Position numbers and translations under genes: made by a program
The notes under the pieces: generated by a model
The model's database searches: none
The model's input: only the letters and a program-made list of their open reading frames with translations
What the model was told of the DNA's origin: nothing
Assembly: GCA_006384855.1 (NCBI GenBank)
Contig: VCJN01002436.1
Location: 1 to 64,000 of the forward strand
Reading direction: 5' to 3'
DNA from: Tetraselmis striata
Lineage: Eukaryota; Chlorophyta; Chlorodendrophyceae; Chlorodendrales; Chlorodendraceae
Length of the DNA stretch: 64,000 nucleotides
Part shown: positions 9,694-20,082 of the stretch, in pieces
Layout: each line of letters begins with the position of its first letter
Position numbering within the stretch: the stretch's first letter is position 1

Positions 9694-11049
9694 ATGGCCT
9701 CCGCCAAAGACCCCTCCTCGCCGTCCAGGACATCGCCGAAAGACGAGGTCGACGCCGTGGTTTCTGTTAAGAGCAGCCAGTACAAGGGTGTGCACTGGGA
9801 TAAAACTAAGAGCAAGTGGGTGGGCTACATTCACGTCCACGGTAAGAAGCACCACTTGGGGTACTTTGCCCAGGAGGAGGACGCCGCCCGCGCCTACGAC
9901 CGCGAGTCTCTCCGGTGCCGGGGGATAACAAAGAACTTTCCCAGCTCGGAGTATGAGTCTTCCGATCTCTCGCAGGAGCCAGAGGTGCGCAAAGTGCTCG
10001 AGAAGAGCTCCCGGTACATTGGCGTGAGCTGGAATAAGCTCCGGCGCAAGTGGGCGGGCCGAATAATCGTCGATGGCCGCTCTCTGCACCTCGGCCACTA
10101 CACGCAAGAGGAGGATGCCGCCCGTGCCTATGACAAAGTATGCTTGAAGTCTCGTGGCTCGACGAAGAATTTCCCTGCAGAGCAATACGCCAGCAGTACC
10201 GAAGTCCGCAATCCGCCGGTCGCAGGGGAGGCGGCCCCAGCAGGCAGAATTTTCTCCAGTCACCACGCTCCGCAATTTGCGATGCACCACACCCAGAGCT
10301 CTTTTGGCAGCGGGACCCCGCATAGATACGACACCGACGATAACTCGCAAGACAGCTCGACTTCCATTGATACGGCTAAGGTCCTGCAGGAAGTCCAGCC
10401 TCGCCTGTTCATGAACAGCTCGCGGGAGTACAGTGCAGTGGCTTCAGTGCCACCCGAGCCGCTGGGTTTCATGCACCCAAGCGCCTGCATTGGGCAGTCG
10501 GCCTTCAACCCCTACGCTGGGCTGAGCCCTCTGAAGCCCACGGTGGCATCCACGGCAAACTGGAGCCAGCCATCAATGACAACGGCACCGCCGTCACAGA
10601 TGCTGGGCTACACTTCTGGACTCAACAGCCTTCTGCCCCTTGGACCCTTGACCCACAACTCACACGCCCAAGCTCCTGCACCGCCGCAATCCTGCGGAGG
10701 AAGTGGATTTTTTTTCTCCCAGACGAGCCAACCGACGGCAATACATAGCTTGACACCATACAGTGCACTGCAGCCGGTGATACCGTCCTCTCTCTTGGGC
10801 GGACAGCCTCTGCCGCTGCCACCTATGCTGCAGATGCATCCCACCGGCGCCCCGTCCATCTCATGTGTGTCCCAACTTACGCCTGGCAGCAACCAAATAT
10901 CCACACCATCTGGGATGGCCCAGCTTCAGGCCTGGGCAGCTCTTCAGAACTCGATGTACGCAGCCCCTTCTGGCATGTACTCGCCTGACAAGCAGGTCGA
11001 CATGCACCCGCCGCTCAAGCGTCAGCGCTTCGACACCCTGGTGCAGTGA
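9694..11049 (+). CDS. AP2-domain transcription factor with two AP2 domains
   Basis: An intact 451-residue frame, probably a nuclear sequence-specific DNA-binding regulator. Two AP2 domains are visible, at residues about 28-83 (SSQYKGVHWDKTKSKW ... HHLGYFAQEEDAARAYD) and about 106-161 (SSRYIGVSWNKLRRKWAGRI ... LHLGHYTQEEDAARAYD). Both keep the YxGVxW strand, the KW of the second strand, the EEDAARAYD helix and a closing KNFP. The linker is only about 23 residues. The remaining ~290 residues are low-complexity, rich in Ser, Pro, Gln and Leu, as in activation regions. PLKRQR near the C-terminus could be a nuclear signal. The start is the first ATG of the frame, in context ACG-ATG-GCC, and the stop is TGA. 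Double AP2 domains are known from the AP2/ANT subfamily of plants and algae; target genes cannot be inferred. The frame looks uninterrupted, unlike its repeat-filled surroundings. Confidence 0.95.
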   Translation: MASAKDPSSPSRTSPKDEVDAVVSVKSSQYKGVHWDKTKSKWVGYIHVHGKKHHLGYFAQEEDAARAYDRESLRCRGITKNFPSSEYESSDLSQEPEVRKVLEKSSRYIGVSWNKLRRKWAGRIIVDGRSLHLGHYTQEEDAARAYDKVCLKSRGSTKNFPAEQYASSTEVRNPPVAGEAAPAGRIFSSHHAPQFAMHHTQSSFGSGTPHRYDTDDNSQDSSTSIDTAKVLQEVQPRLFMNSSREYSAVASVPPEPLGFMHPSACIGQSAFNPYAGLSPLKPTVASTANWSQPSMTTAPPSQMLGYTSGLNSLLPLGPLTHNSHAQAPAPPQSCGGSGFFFSQTSQPTAIHSLTPYSALQPVIPSSLLGGQPLPLPPMLQMHPTGAPSISCVSQLTPGSNQISTPSGMAQLQAWAALQNSMYAAPSGMYSPDKQVDMHPPLKRQRFDTLVQ

Positions 11050-11311
11050 CAAAATATATACATGCCTGAAGCCAGATGTTCTGACATGTGCAAGACATTG
11101 CAGTTATGTTGTATGCCAAGTACCCATAGATAACCGGAAGGGCGCCTGCATGGACTCTTTAGACAGAAGGCATTGCTCGAATATGCCATTCGCGAAATTG
11201 GAGCTGTTTTGGAGACAGGCACAATTTTTCCGAATGGTCCTTTTTACGGGGCTTAGTTTTAACTATTTTTAAGTCTAAAACAAGTGTTACCTGATGTGAA
11301 TTATAGCATCG

Positions 11312-11316
11312 TGTAA
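11312..11316 (+). terminator. Candidate poly(A) signal TGTAA for the AP2 gene
   Basis: TGTAA lies about 265 bp after the stop codon. In chlorophyte algae TGTAA is the usual poly(A) signal. Other AT-rich words lie nearby, so this assignment is tentative. Confidence 0.35.
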
Positions 11317-11319
11317 GCA

Positions 11320-12285
11320 ACTACATCAATTCACCGCATACCTTCTCCTGCGGCAAGACTGTTAGGTTTTAAAGGAAGCTGTGTTTCATGCAGCGTGTGT
11401 GAATCCAATGTAGGTGCAGCATTCTTTTATTGCATGTACATCAAGGCAGTGCTCATTGTCAGCTTCAGGTGCCTATGGGCTATCTGCGCGGGGGGGGGGG
11501 GGGGGGGGGTCGGCATGGCATGACACGGTTGTTTTTTGGATGAGGAACATACCGCCACCACGCCAATGCACTTAATGGCGGGCGATGCGCTGTGTCCACG
11601 GCTGTGATCGTGGTGTCAGCAATCAAGCTGAGCATGTTGAGGAATGATGAAATCTTCAGCAAGCAGGAGAGTGGCCAATTCTAGTATGAAAATATCCAAG
11701 TCACATCATCTCCAATCACACTGAGCTTATGTAGCGCCAATTGCTTGGTTGTGTGTCAAGATTAAAAACGTGTCGTACCAGATAACTGCGTGTCGTATCT
11801 CTTGAAATAGGGCGGCGCCCCCATAACAAATATCCAACAACTGATTCAGATCAGATGTTAGATCATGATGTTAGAGTACATCATTACATGTAGGTATATG
11901 CTATTATGTATGAGATACTGCTGACATATGTGCGCGGCATGCTGGGACATACTATTGGACATAGTCAGACGCGACAAGACACCACGCCGACATAGCACCA
12001 ATTGCGCAGCGGCGACGCAAAGCTCCATCCTTTTGGTTGCTTATGTAACACATCTGCATAACACATACACCGAAGTACGGCTTTAAAGACAAGATGTTGA
12101 GCGGTGCGCTACTGAACTTTGCGTGCATGCATTCGACTACAACAGTGTAGTCAGAGGGTGGTGACACCATGCTTGGAGTACCTTATATATGGGTCTATCC
12201 TTCTTATTGGGTGAGTGGATCGATGGAGAGCATGTCGCGCGGGACAGCACTGACACCAGCCGCAGTGACACCCCTGCAGCGTCTG
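11320..12285. other. Stretch without a recognised gene, with a poly-G run
   Basis: Holds a ~19-base G run near 11491-11509 and only short unsupported frames. It may include the end of the AP2 3' untranslated region. Confidence 0.5.
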
Positions 12286-12289
12286 TACG

Positions 12290-12485
12290 GCGGCTGTATC
12301 CCCATACAGGCATCGTTGTCTGTCCGCTCGCTAGATCGCGGGTCTCTTATATGAGAGATTCCCGGTGTGATTCCCGGCTCTCCCACTGAGGGCACTATCG
12401 ACCGGGCGCGTCCCGGGTTTACCTGGTTGATGCATTACCCCTTCAGGTTCGAATGAGGCAGATCGGTCCCGCTGCTGCCGGCGCC
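12290..12485 (+). mobile_element. SINE with tRNA-like head (copy 1)
   Basis: The head reads TGTCCGCTCGCTAGATCGCGG, an A-box-like start, then a TCTC/GAGA hairpin and GTGTGATTCCCGGCTC, resembling a tRNA T arm. The body follows: TCCCGGGTTTACCTGGTTGA then TGCATTA and GGTTCGAATGAGGCA, shared with copies near 16.3, 19.6, 31.7 and 50.2 kb. A tRNA-derived head with a shared body is the standard SINE plan. The tail is truncated compared with the 50-kb copy. Confidence 0.65.
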
Positions 12486-12559
12486 GGTGCTTCAGTTCAT
12501 AGAAGGCTGTTTATAGAAGGGTGGGGCCCAAGGCAATCTTGCAGAATCTCATCAAGGCC

Positions 12560-12625
12560 TCAACCGTGCCATGAAATTGAAATTGAATTGCATCGCGGTA
12601 ACTTGCCGCTCTCCGCCGTCCAACC
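12560..12625 (-). mobile_element. LINE-B-type 3' tail fragment
   Basis: Reads GAAATTGAAATTGAATTG, then CTTGCCGCTCTCCGCCG. This is the reverse complement of the tail found at 61.60-61.66 kb and resembles the ends at 54.64 and 57.70 kb. Confidence 0.5.
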
Positions 12626-12639
12626 CGACTAACTTGTGC

Positions 12640-13780
12640 ATCTTCGGCCGTCGTGCTAATTATGCGCGTATATAACAGTTTTTTTGCCATTGATAGTTGG
12701 TTCCGCTCGTCCAACACTACGGGAAGCCGCCTATTGAAACTGTGTGTTTGCACAGTGCACGTGCGGTCGGGGCTCTCTTTTGATGTTCCAGTAATCCATT
12801 CTGACCTCAAACTGGCGTGGCGTACGTATGCCGCACGAACACGTATTGGTCGCCGTAGCGTCATCCGCGCGTTGGGACTTCGCTCTCGCCGGGACACCTT
12901 GTCAGTCGTTTGCCCCGCCCTGTCTTTCCGGGGGTTTGGGCATTGGGTAGACCCGACGCCGCATAGCCACCGGAATAACGCACAAGACGTCCTTGTTGAT
13001 CACATCCCAACGTGACTCTTTTGCTCACCACAGCCACAAAATGCATAAGCGCCTTGTGTTGCTTTGGGCCAACATCGCGGCGGAGGCCGGTGGCGGTGCG
13101 ATGGACAACGAATTGGCTTCCCAACCCATGTCCTTCTTACCAACAGCATATGTCCATCGTTATCGGTCTTTTGTCATTTTGTGGTTGAGTGCACTGGGCG
13201 CTTGGGTGTCCCGGTGCCTCGGCTTTGGCTTTATTGGTGTATGGTATGTCTTTGCGGTGCCCAAGACATCAATACGTCATGCGCCAAGACGTCCTCTCAC
13301 GGCTCGGCCATGATGATATCGCCGCGGTTGAGGACCTTTGCGGTCCATGTTCTGCCGCGGAACTGTGTGGTTGGGCACCGGCTGAGTTCTGTCATCATAT
13401 CACTCGGGAGCGTTTGGTTCTTCTGCAGCGTGTGCCACAGAAGCCCACCGCACGGTGGGCGGGCTGGGATGCGACCAAGTCTTCCTCTGCCTCCATGCGC
13501 TCCGGGAGTCCGGGAGGCGGGGTTGTCTTGTTTTTTCGACAAGCTTGACTGATTGGTGATTGGGTTGTCTTGTGGACAGTGAGACAGTCTTGGTTCTCTT
13601 TTGAGCTGGTTTTTTTGGCCTGTTGTTGATGTAGGTGATTCTCATGTTTTCGTATCGCTTATATCAATATTCTAGCACACGTATCACCATGCATTTAAAA
13701 AACATATGGGCATCATCCAATGTGTAGGATGTATGTGACCGCGTAGATAGGCGGGCCGCGTACTCGCCAGCGCCCGTATT
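12640..13780. other. Stretch without a recognised gene
   Basis: Several mid-length frames occur on the plus strand, including a hydrophobic one near 13.0-13.3 kb, but none shows a known domain, codon evidence or a repeated partner in the window. Confidence 0.4.
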
Positions 13781-13784
13781 ACAG

Positions 13785-13830
13785 GTGTGAATTACAAAAG
13801 GCCAGGAAAGAATCCACAGCCAGCCGAAGC
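13785..13830 (-). mobile_element. LINE-A 3' end fragment
   Basis: GGTGTGAATTACAAAAGGCC followed by an AATCCAC word, the reverse complement of the LINE-A terminus seen at 15.9, 19.1 and (inverted) 20.1 kb. Confidence 0.55.
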
Positions 13831-14264
13831 ACTCGTGCTATATATATGTGAGCAGTGTTCCGCTGAAATCCACTTTGGTAATTGGCGGTAATTAGGCCAG
13901 TGAAATTTAATTGCCGGTTTTAGGGTCCTTTTCTGGCCGAAATCGGAGGGGGGGGGGGGGGGGGGGGGATGTATTCAGTATAACCCCGACAATTGTGTAG
14001 CTACTACATTGGCAGTACTTTCCCAACCGTACTGCAACCGGGCCAAATATTGTAAATATGTGTGTTGGTTACAGGGCCAGCTGTTGTCGTGCGCACACTC
14101 ACGCAGAGTAGTCGCTAATGTGGGTATGTACGCGCCGCCACCGCCACGCCGCGGCATGCAGCTGCATGCATACCTGCCGGTGCGCAACCCTGAGCAGCAA
14201 ACACCATTACACCAACATGTGCTAGTTCCTAGCGGCCGCGTCGTCGAGCTGTACCAACGGTGCG

Positions 14265-14681
14265 ATGGCAAGCAATGCCTACAGCACTGTGAAAGTGGCC
14301 GTGACCTCGGATGACAGGCAACTCGGTGGGCGGGCAGCGTTGCATGTCTTTGACGAGCGTTGGCTAAAAGCACACACTTGCTATGAGATGATGCGGCATG
14401 TGGCGAAGCACATAGACCCGGAGTTGTCCTTTGTTCTCGTGGAGCAAGTGACGATAGTGAGTGTGGAGCACGAGGACCTAGTCACAGGCTCCGGGCGAAA
14501 ACGACGGCGGCCCTCAGCCATCCCTAGACTGAACAAACACGCGCTTACAAGGCAGGGTGCACAGTACTTAAAAATAAAACATCACCAAGCTACAAGATTT
14601 CTGGAGGGGGGGGGGGGGGGGGGCGGGCAAATCGGAGGGGGGGGGGACCTAAAACCGAAAATTAAATCTTACTGGCCTTAA
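14265..14681 (+). CDS. Hypothetical protein, possibly repeat-derived
   Basis: A 138-residue frame (start MASNAYSTVKVAVTSDDRQL) with an ordered N-terminal two thirds, including VFDERWLKAHTCYEMM, then a basic GRKRRR patch. The last part runs into a G homopolymer, which suggests that the true coding part ends before about 14.6 kb or is spliced there. I do not recognise the family. It sits between two LINE-A tails, so it may belong to a mobile element. Confidence 0.2.
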   Translation: MASNAYSTVKVAVTSDDRQLGGRAALHVFDERWLKAHTCYEMMRHVAKHIDPELSFVLVEQVTIVSVEHEDLVTGSGRKRRRPSAIPRLNKHALTRQGAQYLKIKHHQATRFLEGGGGGGGQIGGGGDLKPKIKSYWP

Positions 14682-14714
14682 TTCGTATCATTAATACCAC
14701 CTGAAGTGCGACTG

Positions 14715-14770
14715 CTTCTACCATCGGTGGATTTCCTACCGACCTTTTGTAATTCGCACCTGTATTAATA
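14715..14770 (+). mobile_element. LINE-A 3' end fragment
   Basis: CGGTGGATTTCCTACCGACC then TTTTGTAATTCGCACCTG, the LINE-A terminus in plus orientation. It lies just upstream of a longer copy. Confidence 0.55.
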
Positions 14771-14784
14771 TTAAGATTCCCCAC

Positions 14785-15978
14785 GCTGCTTATTCGGCCG
14801 CTGCTGCGCGGGTGCTGGGCCTTTGCCCGCGCGAGGTTCCGCGCTTGTCACTTGCCCTGGCCCCACGTGTGGTATTGATCCCTCATGGCTTCGCTCTACG
14901 GATGGCTCGAACCGGAGCGCTAAGGATTTCATCGTGGATCATCTACCCATCTGCTCCGTAGCGAACTACAAGCACCGCATGCATACCGATTTGAAGAATC
15001 TGTGGGCATATGTGGCAATTGATGCGGGGGCGGTGCTTGACCGGGACCGCTCGGGAGCCGGCGACTTGATCCTTGAGACGAGTGGGCTGCGCCCAGCGGA
15101 CCGCTCGCGGCCGTCGGACTTGACGCTGGCGGGGTGGGGGGGGGGGGGGGGGGGACGGCGTGCAATTACATGATCGACTTCGCGTGCGTGTCCTCCACGA
15201 CCCGCCCCACTTGGAGCAACGACCCCAGCTGGTGCACCCCGGGGATTGCGGCGACCGAGACGGAGCAGGGTAAGTTGGCAGCGGACCGGGGGTCTTCCGC
15301 CCCAGTGCAAGGTGTTCACCGGTACTACCCTTTTGTGGTTGAGGACCGCGGCCGTCTCGGGAAGTCCGCTTTGACGGTGGTCTACATCTTCGCGGTGTTG
15401 CTGGCTGTGCGCGACTTCCCTGGCGATCCTTCCGCCCCGACCTCGTGCTTCTTTCGTGGTCATTTCGTTTAGGCACTTCGGAACTTTATCGCTAGCCAAC
15501 CTGCCGAGTTCCGCCGTCACTTGTCGCGCACACGGCGGGGGCTGTTGCAGCGGGTCTCTGCTTTGCGTGCATGGTACCCTGGGCGGCATTCTCTCTGCCG
15601 GTGTGCAGATGGCCAAGTCTGATGCATGGGCTCGTGCCCATTATGCATCTTCTCATGCTACTGCTTCCACCTTGCAGTAGTTGTAAAGGACCTTTCCAAT
15701 TGTTCTTTTCTGGTGATTTCCTTATATCGCCTTCTGCAGCTAGCTCATGTAAATAATGTTAATACGGACTGACGAGTACGTTACTACCACATATCTACGC
15801 AACATCACTAAGTACTACATGGCAGTTAACGATAACTATGCGGGACGATGCGGGTCGCTTTTAGGCGGCTTGTTGTGTTGCTACGGGCCGCTTTAGGCGG
15901 TTGCTTGCTGTGTTTATCTTACAATGTAGCTTTTCGCGGTGGATTCGTTTCTGGCCCTTTTATGTTATTCACACTTGT
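14785..15978 (+). mobile_element. LINE-A copy 1, 5'-truncated: endonuclease-like C-terminus and 3' end
   Basis: A ~1.2-kb copy homologous to 17.83-19.17 kb. The shared frame reads DFIVDHLPI, then AGAVLDRDRSG, SRPSDLTLAGW, MIDFACVS and VVEDRGRLGKSALTVVYIFA. The order RPxD, hydrophobic-D, a downstream E..K and a closing vEdrGRLG is what I associate with restriction-like endonuclease regions at the C-terminus of algal LINEs. Differences between copies 1 and 2 in the VDHLPI part are mostly synonymous in this frame, which supports past coding. A G run near 15.14 kb interrupts the frame and the protein end is shifted. The conserved C-terminal block reads HGTLGGILSAGVQMAKSDA near 15.57-15.63 kb. The 3' end is TGGATTCGTTTCTGGCCC then TTATTCACAC. 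Confidence 0.6.
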
Positions 15979-16254
15979 AATTACTTGACCGTCATCAAGG
16001 CTTTAATTTGGTAACAGTGCTTGACGTGATGAGAGATGCGCGCCGCGGCCGGGGTCAGCCCGGCTAGCGTCACATGAGAGGCCGAGGGGGTAAACCATAT
16101 CTCATAATCAATCCTAAAATCCTTTTGTACCAGATGTGAAAGTGCACATACGGGGGCGTATTGCGCCGGAGGCTGTGATATACCTGTAAAACTAAAGTTC
16201 GCCCTAGGACATCGGCCGAAGCCGCCCCATCACTACTTGACCTCGTGCGCCAAC

Positions 16255-16470
16255 TCCAGTCGTAGGTTTGGCATAGCCATTGATCGTTGCCTCATTCGAA
16301 CCCCGAAGGACTAATGCATCAACTGGGTTAGCATGGGACACGGGTCCGGACGATATTGCCATGAAATGACATAGCCGGGACCGAATCGATCCGGGGACCT
16401 CCTGAGTAGGAAACCACCGCTATACCGAGCGGACGGACAACGAGACATGTAAAGGATTGCCGGTATTATG
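16255..16470 (-). mobile_element. SINE with tRNA-like head (copy 2, inverted)
   Basis: On the minus strand: GTCCGCTCGGTATAGCGG (A-box-like), a TCCT/AGGA hairpin, GGATCGATTCGGTCCCGG (B-box-like), then the common body word TTGATGCATTAGTCCTTCGG and GGTTCGAATGAGGCA. Confidence 0.7.
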
Positions 16471-16479
16471 GGAACATGT

Positions 16480-17635
16480 CCCGTAATCCGGACACACGGC
16501 CTAGGCGAGATGGGACCAGCCGCCAATCTTCTCCTCGCGTTGGCCTATTATACAGGTCCTCATTCAAGTAGTCGCGACGTACCACGGCATTGACGAATCA
16601 CTGCGTCTTTATTACGAGTAGATGAGATTGTACCGATACGGGTATGCAGTGACGACCAAGGTATATGTATGGCACGGGATGTGCTCTACCGGTAGACCGC
16701 TCCACCGCCGTAGTTTCTACACACACGGCGCGCCACGTCGTAAAAGCTGAAATTCGGCCGTAGAGCGGCCACCCCTAGAGTGGTAGACCGGTCTTAACAT
16801 TTCGGCGGTAGGATGGCATCGGTAGCTACCGATGCCACCCATCGGTCTACCGCCATACCGCTCTATTTTGAGCGCGACACCCTGCCGATGGCAAATCCAC
16901 CTTCATTGCGCTACCCCTCGCCCCCCGCTCCATGTAGTCCCACCGAAACTTTGCGCGGGCGATACCGGATTCCACGCCTCGCGGTCATGGATGCACGCCC
17001 GGAATCGCCCCGCAAGGCGCCTCGGGCGGCCGTTCATCGCAAGCAGCCAGTCAAGCGTGTCCTATGTCTCCACCCGGCCGATCTCGCCATCCGGTGCGCC
17101 CATCGGAGCGCTGCCTCATAGCGTGTTTTGACCGAAAGGGCATCGCCCCGCTAGCCTTGCTGATCCATCTTCCGCTGGATCTTATGTCGCGGGCGGACAA
17201 CCCTCAACCGGCCTGAGCCCACTAGACCAAGCAGCAGGAGCGGCCGGTCTTGCCATGCTCATGATCAGCGCTTTGCGGACAACTTTAAAAATATGCGCTC
17301 GTCGGCTCTCTCTTACCAGCTAGCTTCCACCGCGCGACACCCCTCCCGGCCTTGGCTAACCCGCGCAGACCTAGCCTCCCAGTCAACGGTTCATGTGCAC
17401 AACCAGATGTATCTGGGCGGCATGATTGAGGCGGGGCGGAGACCGGCCACAGACGAGCGGGTTCGCTGGCGGGGCGGTTCGATCCCATCCCACAGCCAAC
17501 ACGCCTACTTGTATTGTCGGACTATAGTGGCTCCGTTTCTCTTAGGATCCGGGAGAAATCTCGATTGTTAATTAAAACAGGGGTGCTACTTCTACTCCGG
17601 TTTATTTCTCCCTGAGGCAGTTTATACTATACACG
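16480..17635. other. Gene-less stretch with GGTAGACCG repeats and a perfect palindrome
   Basis: GGTAGACCG words occur in both orientations between 16.69 and 16.87 kb. A perfect 22-bp palindrome centred on GGTAGCTACC lies at 16815-16836. Frames from 16.8 to 17.57 kb show no family I know. Confidence 0.5.
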
Positions 17636-17639
17636 ACCA

Positions 17640-19172
17640 TGGTTGTCCATCGCCACCGCAGTCGTGCAATTCGCTTGCGTGACTTAGTATTCGTGGCCCT
17701 CGATCTTGGCTTCCGGTGTACGGGTGCCGCGGTCTCGCCACTCGATACCTGCTCATGTACAACGCGTGCGGGCCGGGCTCCCTATCGTCGCTTTCCAAGT
17801 CGGATCACGAGTCACCCCGCAAGATTCCATGTGCTGCTTATTCGGCCGCCGTTGCGCGGGTACATGGCCTTCGCCTGCGCGGGGTTCCGCGCTTATTGTC
17901 ACATACCATGGGCCCACGTATGGTATTGATCCCTTATGGCTTCGCGCTACGGATGGCTCAAGCATGAACGCTACGGACTTCGTCGTGGATCATCTGCCCA
18001 TTTTCCCCGTCGCGAACTACAACCACCGCATGCATAACGCTTGTTTGAAAAATGTGGGCTTCCGTGGTGATTGAAGCGGGGCGGTGCTTGACCGGGATCG
18101 CTCGGGGGTCGGTGACTTGAACTTTGAGACGAGTAGTGATCTTCGCCCGGCGGACTGCTCGCGGCCGTCGGACTTGACGCTGGCGGGGTGGAGGGGGGCG
18201 GTGAGATTACATGATCGATTTCGCGTGCTTCTCCTCCACGACCCCCACTTGGGGCAACGAGCGACCCCCGCTAGTCGTGCAACCCAAGGATCGCGGCGAC
18301 CGAGGCGGAGCATGGTAAGTTTGCCTCGGACCGGGCGTCTTCCGCCCCGGCGTTGCAGGGTGTTCACCGGTATTACCTTGTTTTTTATTGTTGAGGACCG
18401 CGGCCGCCTAGGAAAATCTGCTTTGCCGGTGGCCTAAATCTTTGCGGTGTTACTTGCTATGCGCAACTTGCATGGCGGTCCTTTATTCACCTCGACTTCA
18501 TGCTTCCTTCGCGTTAGTCCGTCCATGCTCTTCGGAACTTTGTAGCCACTCGCCCGCCAGCCTGCTGAGTTTCGCCATCACTCCATGTTGCGCACACGGC
18601 GGGGGTTGTTGCAACGGGTCTATGTTTGCGTGCATGGTACCTTGGGCGGCATTCTCTCTGCCGGGGTGCAGACGGCCAAGTATGATGTTTTGCTAATGCT
18701 CATTCCGCATCATCTTCCGTTGCTGCTTCGTTTCCACCTCGCAGTTTATGTATGGGGACGTTTCCTATGTTTTGCCTTTTTGGGTGATTTTCTGATCGCC
18801 TTTTGCAGCTACCTCATGAAGTATGTATATATTATACACACAGGAGAAATGGGTATATTTCTCTTCATCCCGTATTCCAACATGGGCTTTAGCAGAGGTT
18901 TATAGTATAATACGTCGAGAACTCCGATACCATTAATGTGATCGCCGTAGCGCGAGCACATTCGCCGGGTTCAGACATTTAGTGCAATGGCTAGGATACT
19001 GGTACCGGTGTTATGGTATGCCTGTATCCTGTTTCAAACTAAAATCGCTCCGAGAATTCATATTGCGCGGGTTGCGCGGGCCGCTTTTGTGGGCGGCTTG
19101 CTGTGTTGATCTCCGAATACTGCTTCTAGCGGTGGATTTCGTACTCTGGTATTTTGTAATTCGTACATTATA
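17640..19172 (+). mobile_element. LINE-A copy 2, 5'-truncated
   Basis: The longest LINE-A copy, matching copy 1 from about 17.83 kb. Visible blocks are TDGSSMNATDFVVDHLPI, VANYNHRMH, LDRDRSGVGDL, MIDFACFSSTT, FIVEDRGRLGKSALPV, RTRRGLLQRV and HGTLGGILSAGVQTAK, with several frame changes. After the coding end a GCAGCTACCTCATG word and a ~350-bp 3' region lead to GGTGGATTTCGTACTCTGG then TTTTGTAATTCGTAC. As a plain LINE fossil it cannot make a full protein. Confidence 0.6.
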
Positions 19173-19554
19173 GCGGGGCAGCGGCATCGCAGGCGGTACC
19201 GGTACGGGTATTTCTACATTTCAAAGTTTTGCCAAAAGGGTCGCGCAGGCTATTTTACACGGACAAGAGCCGAAATTGGCAGAAGGTGAAAGCGAAAGCG
19301 TGCTGGAGGGAAACCGGTGTCAGGAGGGGGCGCTGCGTGTACGCAGCGAAAACTGGAAGATGGCAGGCTCAGCTCTTACGACTGCTTTTATGTCTAGTGA
19401 TTACTTGTGCTGCACCCAGGGAGGGCGGCGCAACGACAGGTGCCCAGTTCCTGTACCACTGAGCAGCACTTGTAGCCGAAAAGCGGTTAGGGGAAGGGAG
19501 GAAACCCCATAAACTAGTTTAGATCATGCTGTGCGCCGTCTACAGCCTTACATA

Positions 19555-19735
19555 CCACCAGGAGTCCTGGGTTTACTCGGTTGATGCATTAGTACTTCGG
19601 GGTTCGAATGGTGCAATGGTCTACGGGCTATGCCAGACCTTTAGTTTGCGACCTTCAGTTTGCCAGACCTTTAGTTTGCGCAAGAGGTCAAGTGCTGGGG
19701 CGGCTTCGGCCGATGTCCCGGGGCAAACTTTACTT
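19555..19735 (+). mobile_element. SINE body copy (copy 3), head missing
   Basis: Starts CTGGGTTTACTCGGTTGATG and runs through GGGGTTCGAATGGTGCAATG to CCGGGGCAAACTTTAC. A short internal duplication (CCAGACCTTTAGTTTGCG twice, near 19635-19682) is unique to this copy. Confidence 0.75.
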
Positions 19736-20082
19736 TTACCACCAGGAGCACTCTCAATGCGACCACTTCAGGCCACTTCACCGGTGTGCCGATATACTAC
19801 TGTAGGGTAGTGGTACCCGGAAATAAGGATAAGATGGGGGTACAGCACCAGGGGCAGACGATGATTTACTCGTACCTGTATACAACAGTATGACATTGCT
19901 CGCGGTAGAGCTGGCGGCAAGGAGTACCAGCTCATGTAATTAATTAGTACCAGTACAGCGAGTCGCCTGTGATATCTGTAAGGATTAGGTATACTTGTAC
20001 TTTACTTAAACTTATACTTATATGAGCTAGCAGCAGAAGGCGATATCAGGAAATCACCCAAAAAAAGGATATCTGTAGGTAC

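Noticed and set aside
13785-15978. DNA transposon with GTGTGAATTAC inverted ends
   Set aside because: The same terminus occurs on fragments of different lengths with a conserved LINE-type endonuclease frame. The apparent inverted pairs are LINE 3' ends in opposite orientations.
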